Below, piece by piece: positions 7,775 to 13,544 of a stretch of DNA of 14,850 bases. A program made the translations under genes and the position numbers. Under the pieces are notes generated by a model that was not told the origin of the DNA, searched no databases, and worked only from the letters and a program-made list of their open reading frames with translations. Every line of letters starts with the position of its first letter. The first letter of the stretch is position 1. This DNA is from Nitrososphaeria archaeon (GTDB lineage Archaea > Thermoproteota > Nitrososphaeria > JACIWG01): NCBI GenBank assembly GCA_014361085.1, contig JACIWG010000020.1, forward strand, positions 1 through 14,850. The letters run 5' to 3'.

Positions 7775-7885
7775 ATGGTAGAGCTTGTTTTAGTTTCTAT
7801 TTGGATTATTGGAGGTTTCATGATCATGATGGTGCATGTTTCTACTCCTATCCAAACTTCTACCGTGTACGTTCTTGGAAAGTAG
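7775..7885 (+). CDS. Possible 36-aa hydrophobic microprotein
   Basis: From the ATG at 7775 the plus strand encodes 36 residues, starting MVELVLVSIWIIGGFMIMMV and ending in VLGK before a TAG. The first 20 residues would form one membrane helix, followed by a short polar tail. Its last 26 bases run antisense over the 3' end of the 117-aa gene. The start overlaps the stop of an eight-codon frame (TGATG). No convincing Shine-Dalgarno sequence or TATA box is seen, so this could be a chance open frame. Confidence 0.25.
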   Translation: MVELVLVSIWIIGGFMIMMVHVSTPIQTSTVYVLGK

Positions 7886-8213
7886 CTTCTAATATACTCG
7901 ATAAATGCCTATCATGATATCCTTCATAGGAGAAGCCGACTTCTTTAAAGGCTTCACCAAACTTATCCTTTAAAGCAGACCTTAGCACATCATACTCGAG
8001 AACAGAAGCATTATAGTATAATGCAGAAATATCAATGTAGTCGCTTGTACCATTACCCTTCCAAACCAGCCTTGGACCACCAATATTCTGGGTACTAGTT
8101 TCTAAAGGATTATGATATAAAGTTGAAGAGGTGAAAAAGATAATTAAAGTAAACGCTAGAATAATTAAAATATAGGAAATCTTTTGACTAACTCTCTTAG
8201 GTTGTTGGCTCAT
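7860..8213 (-). CDS. Membrane-anchored extracytoplasmic protein, unknown function
   Basis: This 117-aa protein is not one I recognise. A basic N-terminus (QPKRVSQK) precedes one strong hydrophobic segment at about 12-32, giving a signal-anchor with the C-terminus outside. The outer part has two N-glycosylation sequons (N54-G-T and N68-A-S), which fits exposure to an archaeal oligosaccharyltransferase. There are no cysteines and no known motif. The gene lies 95 bp downstream of the radical SAM gene on the same strand, so it may share that transcript or use the AT-rich box at 8247-8256. Its 3' end overlaps the possible plus-strand microORF. It could be a substrate or partner of the radical SAM protein, but only proximity supports that. 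Confidence 0.62.
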   Translation of the reverse strand: MSQQPKRVSQKISYILIILAFTLIIFFTSSTLYHNPLETSTQNIGGPRLVWKGNGTSDYIDISALYYNASVLEYDVLRSALKDKFGEAFKEVGFSYEGYHDRHLSSILEATFQERTR

Positions 8214-8246
8214 ATTATGGTTCAGAATATATGTTTGAAGACTGTC

Positions 8247-8256
8247 AATATATATT
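8247..8256 (-). promoter_or_regulatory. Possible TATA-like box for the 117-aa membrane protein gene
   Basis: The perfectly palindromic AATATATATT is centred about 38 bp before the ATG at 8213, which would give a leader of roughly 12 bases. Support is weak because AT-rich runs are common in this gap. Confidence 0.3.
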
Positions 8257-8290
8257 ACTCAAATGGTGTGTAGTAGAATTAAATATTTTT

Positions 8291-8303
8291 GAATAAAAAT
8301 GTT
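8291..8303 (-). terminator. Possible T-run terminator after the radical SAM gene
   Basis: Just past the stop codon of the radical SAM gene the minus strand reads ACATTTTTATTC and soon after another T-rich stretch. Archaeal RNA polymerase often terminates at such T-runs without a hairpin. The site would partly separate the radical SAM gene from the 117-aa gene. Confidence 0.3.
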
Positions 8304-8308
8304 GACAA

Positions 8309-9328
8309 TTATATAAGATTTTTATAAAATTCTATTGGTTTAAGTTCAGTTAATTCACCGCCTTTTTCGACTATATGTTTTCTAATGTCAACACATAAAT
8401 GGCATTTTGAAATATATCCTTCTCTGCTTTCTTTGTAATCAAATTCTTTCACTCCAATATTGTATAGAATTCGAATATCTGTTACCAGAGCTTTAATTAT
8501 AGGAAGTTCGTCTAAAATTATGCCATCAAAAATTTTTTCATAATCTTTTACATTCCCCAAAGATATTCCACCACAATAGCCTGGAATATAGTTTCCATGG
8601 TTATCTATGTGAATATGCCAGTCTCTGGTAATCTCATGATAACATGATTGTCCGAAAAAATATTTTGCAGGATACTTTTTAAACAGCATGCTTAGCTTGT
8701 AGACTGCACGCCCCATAGGTAAAAGTTCTATATAGTATGCCCAGGTAGGGTCAACTCTTTTTAAGAACTCTTCAAATGAAAGGGTTGCTTTTATGTTAAG
8801 TTTTTTGAACAACATTCTATAATATTCTTGATAGACCATTAGATTTTTTTGGAATACTTCATATCCGATGTTTATTGCCCTTTCCGTTCTTTCAAATGGA
8901 ACATGTTCTAAAAGGAATGGGTTAACACTTATGAGTACTCCATTTAGGCCATAGCTTTTTAATTCTTTAAAACGTTCTCTAACAATTTCATCGCAGCTGC
9001 ACCAGAAGCAGTTTGTTTCAACAAACATTGATGGAATATCGTATTTCTTTGCAACTTTAACTGCCTCAGATAGTAGACTGAAATTGAGAAATGGTTCGCC
9101 TCCGGTAAAATGTAGGCCTACATTTACACCAACATTTCGTGGACCCAAAGGGCTTTGAATTATTGTCTCTGAAAGCTTGGAAATTATATATTCAAGTTGA
9201 TTTGAACTCATCCAATCAGCCGGCCAATTTGGAGAAGAAGCATACATACAATGTTTGCAGCTACCACTACATTTGTATGATAATATTATTCCAGCAGACA
9301 TTGGCTTTGGTATTAGGAGCTTTTCCAT
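8309..9328 (-). CDS. Radical SAM protein with SPASM/twitch-like C-terminus
   Basis: The core radical SAM cluster motif is CSGSCKHC (C-X3-C-X2-C, Cys20, 24 and 27), followed by the SAM-binding FTGGEP at 74-79. In the second half Cys229, GNYIPGYC (Cys252) and KCHLC (Cys309 and Cys312) resemble the cysteine layout of SPASM or twitch domains, which hold auxiliary [4Fe-4S] clusters in peptide-modifying and sactipeptide-type enzymes. A further cysteine group, NCFWCSC (about 107-112), sits in the barrel just after GGEP and is unusual. The first possible start is TTG 9331, but ATG 9328 is preferred because it lies near the transcription start predicted from the TATA-like sequence at 9347-9359. The substrate is unknown. 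The gene is divergent from an aminopeptidase gene and upstream of a membrane-anchored small protein. Confidence 0.85.
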   Translation of the reverse strand: MEKLLIPKPMSAGIILSYKCSGSCKHCMYASSPNWPADWMSSNQLEYIISKLSETIIQSPLGPRNVGVNVGLHFTGGEPFLNFSLLSEAVKVAKKYDIPSMFVETNCFWCSCDEIVRERFKELKSYGLNGVLISVNPFLLEHVPFERTERAINIGYEVFQKNLMVYQEYYRMLFKKLNIKATLSFEEFLKRVDPTWAYYIELLPMGRAVYKLSMLFKKYPAKYFFGQSCYHEITRDWHIHIDNHGNYIPGYCGGISLGNVKDYEKIFDGIILDELPIIKALVTDIRILYNIGVKEFDYKESREGYISKCHLCVDIRKHIVEKGGELTELKPIEFYKNLI

Positions 9329-9346
9329 CAAATCTTGCTCGTAGCC

Positions 9347-9369
9347 TATTATTAAAAAATATTTTATAT
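9347..9369. promoter_or_regulatory. Back-to-back TATA elements of the radical SAM / aminopeptidase divergent promoter
   Basis: The 63-bp gap between ATG 9328 (minus) and ATG 9392 (plus) holds adjoining AT-rich boxes. On the minus strand TTTTTTAAT/TTTAATAATA covers 9347-9359. On the plus strand TTTTATAT covers 9362-9369 and is centred 26 bp before ATG 9392. Both placements predict leaderless or near-leaderless mRNAs. The boxes almost touch, so binding of TBP/TFB in one direction may exclude the other. Confidence 0.5.
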
Positions 9370-9391
9370 TCTCGTTATGTAGGCTAAATGA

Positions 9392-11413
9392 ATGATAAAA
9401 GAAACTTTTGAGACTATTGGAAGAGAATATTCTGGGGAAGGGGCTAAAAATTTTGTAAGCGAACTAATAAATTTTCATAGAATCCAGGGAAGTCCAGGAT
9501 ATAGGAAGGCTGCAGAATATGTTTACAATGTTCTCAAAAGTGGTGGCCTAGAATGTGAAATATTAAAGTTTCCTGCTACAGAAGATGTAACCTTTTGGAA
9601 TTATGGGTCTTTTCAAGAAAGTGATATAGAGGATGCTAAACTTTTTCTTATCACAGAAGAGGGAGAGGAAAAGATTGCAGACTATTCAGTGAACAAGTTT
9701 TCAATTATACAAAGGAGTGCGCCTACACCTGATGATGGAATAATTACAGAACTTGTGGTTTTGGAAAAAGGTGATACTGAAGAAGAGTATGATAATGTTG
9801 ATGTTAGGGGAAAAGTTGTTTTTGCATCAGGAGATTTGAACGACGTCTATTCTTTGGCTGTTGAAAAAATGGGAGCAATTGGGATAATTACTGATAGATT
9901 GAGGGAATGGCCTCCTGTTAGGGGAAAGATGGATTTGCCTGATGCTTTACAATATTGCAGCTTTTGGTGGAATGCTGTTAAGAAAAAATGTTTTGGATTT
10001 GTTGTTTCCTCGCGTACTGGTATAAGGATTAGAGAGGTTGCCAAGAATAAGAGGTTGAGGGTTAGGGCTTTTGTAAAAAGCAAAATATATGATGGATCAT
10101 TTGAGGTTGTTTCTGCAAAAATTAGTGGAGTTGAAGATAAAGAGGTTTTGTTTATTGCACATCTATGCCATCCACAGCCTTCAGCAAACGATAATGCTTC
10201 AGGTGTGGCGGCAGCAATCGAGGCAGCACTTGTTATTAATAGGCTGGTTATGGAGGGAAAGCTTAGAAGGCCTCGGAAGACTATAAGGTTCCTGTTTGTT
10301 CCAGAAATAACTGGAACAGTAGCTTTTTTGAACGCCAATAGAGAACGTTTAGATTCTTTTGTTGCTGGTGTAAACCTTGACATGGTTGGAGAAGATCAAA
10401 GAATTTGCGAAAGCATTTTAATGATTGATGAGACACCATATTCGCTTCCAAGCTTTCTGAACGCTTACACAGAATACTTGTTCAATTTTATACCCAAAAA
10501 AATATCTTCATTTTCAGAAAGAGACCATTTTCCATCTATAAGGTACGAGTTCATAAAATTTTCTGGAGGAAGCGATCACGAGGTTCTATCAGATCCCAGT
10601 ATTGGAGTACCTACTGTGTCTTTTACAAACTGGCCTGACAAATTTTATCACACGTCAGAGGATACTTTGGATAAAGTTGACCCAAAAATGCTTTGGCATG
10701 TTGGTACAATATCTTCAACAATAGCTTACACTGTTTCAAACTTTTCTCAAAAAGATTATGATTTTCTAGTATTATTGACAGAAAAATACTGTGAGAACAA
10801 AGTAAATAGCTTGATAAATGAGATTGTTTGCAAAATATCTGATATTGATAGGGATAAAGTTAGTGAATGTGCTGAAGAGGAAATTTATTTTATAAAAGAA
10901 TACCTTCATTTTTGGAAAGAATGGCTTAGTAAAGCGATACAATGTTTGAGTAAACTAGATGGAGAAGGTGATTTAACAAGATTATCCGAATATTATGAGA
11001 AAAAGTTTATAGAATTTACTAACATTAAGGAGAAACTTTTTACAGAATATATTGAAAAACTTATTTCAGAAAGGGGGTATAAAACAAGTTACATAAGAAG
11101 AGGGCAAATGGGTAAGATTGAGGTGGAAGCGAATAAAATTATTCCAAAAAGGACAAGTCCGGGACCAATAGATGTAAAATTAAAAATAGACAGCTTAGAA
11201 AATAAGTCGAGAGATAGGGTTCGCAGTCTTATGAAACTTCGTGGATGGAGGATCTGTTCAACACTCGCACTATTTTGGGCTGACGGAAAAAGGACTGTTC
11301 TGGACATATGGAGGATGCTTAAAATCGAGTATGTGCAAGTTGATTTGAAGAATTTAATTGACTGGTTCTATTTACTTGAGAAAATGGATTTTGTGAAAAT
11401 AAAGAAAATTTAG
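9392..11413 (+). CDS. M28-family (DUF4910-like) aminopeptidase with PA-like insert and C-terminal winged helix
   Basis: The 673-aa protein has an M28-type zinc peptidase domain. Likely metal ligands are in AHLCHP (His257 or His260), NDNASG (Asp267), PEITG (Glu305), NLDMVG (Asp330) and FYHTSEDT (His420). Between about 110 and 205 lies a PA-like insert with the typical DVRGKVVFA and MGAIGIIT strands. After the peptidase comes a helical linker (about 455-565), then KRTSPGP and a winged-helix-like tail (about 605-673, with ADGKRTVLDIW). The DUF4910 plus C-terminal HTH layout is known in bacterial and archaeal M28 relatives. There is no signal peptide, so it should act in the cytoplasm. The ATG sits 26 bp from a TATA-like box. 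The gene converges on the regulator gene with a 3-bp gap. Confidence 0.85.
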   Translation: MIKETFETIGREYSGEGAKNFVSELINFHRIQGSPGYRKAAEYVYNVLKSGGLECEILKFPATEDVTFWNYGSFQESDIEDAKLFLITEEGEEKIADYSVNKFSIIQRSAPTPDDGIITELVVLEKGDTEEEYDNVDVRGKVVFASGDLNDVYSLAVEKMGAIGIITDRLREWPPVRGKMDLPDALQYCSFWWNAVKKKCFGFVVSSRTGIRIREVAKNKRLRVRAFVKSKIYDGSFEVVSAKISGVEDKEVLFIAHLCHPQPSANDNASGVAAAIEAALVINRLVMEGKLRRPRKTIRFLFVPEITGTVAFLNANRERLDSFVAGVNLDMVGEDQRICESILMIDETPYSLPSFLNAYTEYLFNFIPKKISSFSERDHFPSIRYEFIKFSGGSDHEVLSDPSIGVPTVSFTNWPDKFYHTSEDTLDKVDPKMLWHVGTISSTIAYTVSNFSQKDYDFLVLLTEKYCENKVNSLINEIVCKISDIDRDKVSECAEEEIYFIKEYLHFWKEWLSKAIQCLSKLDGEGDLTRLSEYYEKKFIEFTNIKEKLFTEYIEKLISERGYKTSYIRRGQMGKIEVEANKIIPKRTSPGPIDVKLKIDSLENKSRDRVRSLMKLRGWRICSTLALFWADGKRTVLDIWRMLKIEYVQVDLKNLIDWFYLLEKMDFVKIKKI

Positions 11414-11416
11414 ATT

Positions 11417-12130
11417 TTATTTAGATACTATAGAGTACATTGGGACGTTTATGTTCAGTTCCTTCTTTAACCTTTCCATAGCCTGATTCACGTCTATAAC
11501 AGTGAATATTCCAGAAACTGTTGCACCACTTTTGTTTACTAGTGAAACAAGAGCCTTGATCGTGTTGCCTGTTCTTATTAGGTCGTCTACTACAAGAACC
11601 TTGTCACTCTTTTTTAAAGCATTTTTTGGAATATAAAGTGATTTTATTGTTGGAGGAGTTAAAGTGTATGTTGCTTCAATATACTTTTCGAAGCCTATTT
11701 GACGCTCTTTTCTTGCAATAATCACGTCAACTATAAACTCGTTTCCAATTTGCAATGCTATTGGTATACCATTTGTTTCAACCGTGAGAACCTTTGTTAC
11801 TTCAACATTTCTAAAATAGTTGAGAGCCTGTTTTGCTATTACACGCTGTAAAACTGTATCATAAGTTAGGAAAGATACGTCTATTACACCATTCTCCTTA
11901 ACCTGTATCTCGTCCTGCAGCATTTTTCTGAAATATGATACTTCAAACCATTCTATTATCTTTTGAGCGCGGTCTAAGCTTGGAAGAACATGTCCCTTGA
12001 TGTATCTACTTATTACTGGCGCAGACATTTTAAGTTCATTTGAAAGTTCCTTATATGTCATACTTTTTTTAACATGCGACATTATTTCTACAGCATATAT
12101 TCTAATTTTTATTTCAGACAGCTTATTCAT
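11417..12130 (-). CDS. gfcR: GfcR-like transcriptional regulator: HTH fused to a PyrE-like phosphoribosyltransferase domain
   Basis: The N-terminal part (about 8-65) is a helix-turn-helix with MTYKELSNELKMSAPVISRYIKG. A type I phosphoribosyltransferase domain follows from about 85 to 237, with the PRPP-binding loop VLVVDDLIRTGNT (178-190); both Asp residues and the RTGNT phosphate loop are intact. This HTH-PRTase layout matches the archaeal PyrE-like regulators called GfcR, which in Haloferax activate sugar-catabolism genes. By analogy it probably senses PRPP or a related metabolite and binds DNA. What it controls here is unknown. It lies 56 bp downstream of the dehydratase-like gene on the same strand, with TATA-like boxes of its own in that gap, so it may be expressed separately. 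The ATG at 12130 is well supported by the fit to the domain start. Confidence 0.87.
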   Translation of the reverse strand: MNKLSEIKIRIYAVEIMSHVKKSMTYKELSNELKMSAPVISRYIKGHVLPSLDRAQKIIEWFEVSYFRKMLQDEIQVKENGVIDVSFLTYDTVLQRVIAKQALNYFRNVEVTKVLTVETNGIPIALQIGNEFIVDVIIARKERQIGFEKYIEATYTLTPPTIKSLYIPKNALKKSDKVLVVDDLIRTGNTIKALVSLVNKSGATVSGIFTVIDVNQAMERLKKELNINVPMYSIVSK

Positions 12131-12154
12131 GCGTCACAGAGGGATATGTTCGAT

Positions 12155-12175
12155 GATTATTAATCCTTTTATTAA
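12155..12175 (-). promoter_or_regulatory. TATA-like region for the GfcR-like regulator gene
   Basis: Two minus-strand candidates overlap this stretch. TTAATAATC (12155-12163) is centred about 29 bp from the ATG, and TTTAATAAAAGG (about 12165-12175) is centred about 40 bp from it. The first would give a nearly leaderless mRNA and the second a short leader of about 13 bases. Confidence 0.4.
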
Positions 12176-12186
12176 AGAAAAAATTT

Positions 12187-13026
12187 CTAAACAGTATTAA
12201 GTTCTAGGTGAACTGGTTGAATATACTCAACCAACTCTGATGAAACAAAATATGAGCCCTTTCTTTCAAAAACAACCTCACATATTCGGTCACAAACGTA
12301 GGAGGCTAAAGCACCTGCTTCAAATGATGTAAGCCCTTTCGTGATATAGGCTGAAACAAGACCTGCTGTCACATTTAAGCTTCTATGCACAAAAGAATAC
12401 TTTATTTTTGGATTATAAACTATAGTTGATTCACCATCACTGATTATATCATTTGAATCCTTTAAAAATACCGTTACATTAACTTCCCTAGCCTTTGACT
12501 CAACAATTTTTTCCCTTTCTTTAAAGTTTTCAGGCAAAATTGTGTCGAATAGGTGTTGAAATTCTTTAGCCGTAACCAGTAAAATGTGCATTTTACTATT
12601 CAACATCCTAATTATATCATAATGCAGTGCTTCATCTACGAGTATAAGTGGAATATTTTTTGTTTCTTTTATGAACACTTCCAAACCTTCCCTACAGCCC
12701 TTGCCTAAACCTGGACCTAATAGTATTGATTTAACTTTAGGCATCCACTTTATAAGCTTCCCAGCGCATCCTTTAGTAAACTTCATGTCAGGTAATGGTA
12801 GAACTATGAGGTCTGGAGACATAATCCTATATACTGTAGACAGGGTCTTCGGTGCAGCCAAATACACTTGTCCAATATTAGCTTTTAGTGCTGAAATTGC
12901 AGCTAGGTATGGCGGCCCATGCTGTAGCCAACTTCCTCCAACAACAAGCGTTGCAGTATCTTCAATATTTTTACAAGAATATATCTTGTTCACAAGGGAT
13001 TCAATGAGCTGTTTTTCCAATCCCAT
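12187..13026 (-). CDS. NAD(P)HX-dehydratase (NnrD/YjeF-C)-like protein with degenerate active site
   Basis: The 279-aa protein follows the ribokinase-like NnrD fold. It opens with VVGGSWLQHGPPYLAA (28-43). ILLGPGLG (101-108) is next, then LILVDEAL (127-134, in place of the usual DADAL). VTAKEF (151-156) stands where LTPH-GEF is expected, and VFLKDSNDII (186-195) where the LKG strand normally lies. At the catalytic GTGD loop it has RSLNVTAGL (215-223), so the glycines are gone and Asn218 replaces the Asp. Genuine NnrD repairs hydrated NAD(P)H using ADP or ATP; this copy may be inactive or have a new role. It has no NnrE epimerase domain. It starts 26 bp after the four-cluster ferredoxin-like gene, with AAGGA before the ATG, so the two probably work together in a redox role. 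Confidence 0.75.
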   Translation of the reverse strand: MGLEKQLIESLVNKIYSCKNIEDTATLVVGGSWLQHGPPYLAAISALKANIGQVYLAAPKTLSTVYRIMSPDLIVLPLPDMKFTKGCAGKLIKWMPKVKSILLGPGLGKGCREGLEVFIKETKNIPLILVDEALHYDIIRMLNSKMHILLVTAKEFQHLFDTILPENFKEREKIVESKAREVNVTVFLKDSNDIISDGESTIVYNPKIKYSFVHRSLNVTAGLVSAYITKGLTSFEAGALASYVCDRICEVVFERKGSYFVSSELVEYIQPVHLELNTV

Positions 13027-13052
13027 ACTTTCCTTTGAAAAAATAGCTTGTT

Positions 13053-13475
13053 TTAAAAGCTTTTTGTAGCAGCTGTAGGCTTGCTTAATATAACTTTAGA
13101 TAGAGCACCATTGGGGCACAAAAGTACGCATAGGAAGCTTTGGCTGCAAGTATCACATACTACAATTTCCCTTTTAAAGGAGTCAAAATGTAGTCCACTA
13201 GATTCGCATGCAAGAACACATTTCATGCAACTAGTGCACAAGTTTTGGGATATTATTGGAGAACCACTATATTCATCTATAAAGATTGCACCATGATCAC
13301 ATACTTTAACACAACTTCTCTTTTCACATTGAACACAGACCATTGCTTCAAAATTCTCTAGTTCGCCAACAATTTTAATTTTAGGGACTAAACTGTTATG
13401 GGCCGTCGAGCATACGCGTTCACAAACTTTGCACCCGTCACAAAGTTCCTTAAAAAAATGTATTTTGTAGCCCAC
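13053..13475 (-). CDS. Ferredoxin-like protein with four [4Fe-4S] cluster motifs (CooF/HycB/DmsB type)
   Basis: From GTG 13475 the product is 140 aa with sixteen ordered cysteines: C-X2-C-X2-C-X3-C (12-22), C-X2-C-X4-C-X3-C (47-59), C-X2-C-X2-C-X3-C (80-90) and C-X2-C-X5-C-X3-C (107-120, ending CPNGAL). This is the layout of electron-transfer subunits such as CooF, HycB and DmsB/PsrB, which link a catalytic subunit to another redox partner in the cytoplasm. No catalytic molybdopterin, CODH or aldehyde oxidoreductase subunit is present in the window; the next gene is an NnrD-like protein. The frame extends up to an ATG at 13553, but that part has no family match, is strongly unlike a ferredoxin start and overlaps the ligase start, and a TATA-like box lies 26 bp before the GTG. 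Confidence 0.83.
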   Translation of the reverse strand: MGYKIHFFKELCDGCKVCERVCSTAHNSLVPKIKIVGELENFEAMVCVQCEKRSCVKVCDHGAIFIDEYSGSPIISQNLCTSCMKCVLACESSGLHFDSFKREIVVCDTCSQSFLCVLLCPNGALSKVILSKPTAATKSF

Positions 13476-13495
13476 ATAATATGATATTAAAAACC

Positions 13496-13521
13496 TATTT
13501 AAGCTCCAACAAAAATTATAT
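13496..13521. promoter_or_regulatory. Divergent TATA-like boxes between the ferredoxin-like gene and the DNA ligase gene
   Basis: On the minus strand TTAAATA (13496-13502) is centred about 26 bp from GTG 13475. On the plus strand TTATAT (13516-13521) is centred about 26 bp from ATG 13545. Both geometries predict leaderless transcripts and were used to pick the two start codons. The boxes are about 20 bp apart centre to centre. Confidence 0.5.
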
Positions 13522-13544
13522 CTTACTGGATGGAAAGAAAATTT

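Noticed and set aside
9847..10383. Long minus-strand frame of 178 codons
   Set aside because: It lies wholly antisense inside the peptidase gene, whose motifs are clear, and its own translation shows no family motif or start context.
11217..11231. GGTTCGCAG-like string suggesting a tRNA T-loop
   Set aside because: It lies inside the peptidase reading frame and no acceptor, D or anticodon stem can be folded around it.
12671..13069. Plus-strand frame of 132 codons
   Set aside because: It is antisense to the NnrD-like gene, has no recognisable domain and no promoter or ribosome-binding signal.
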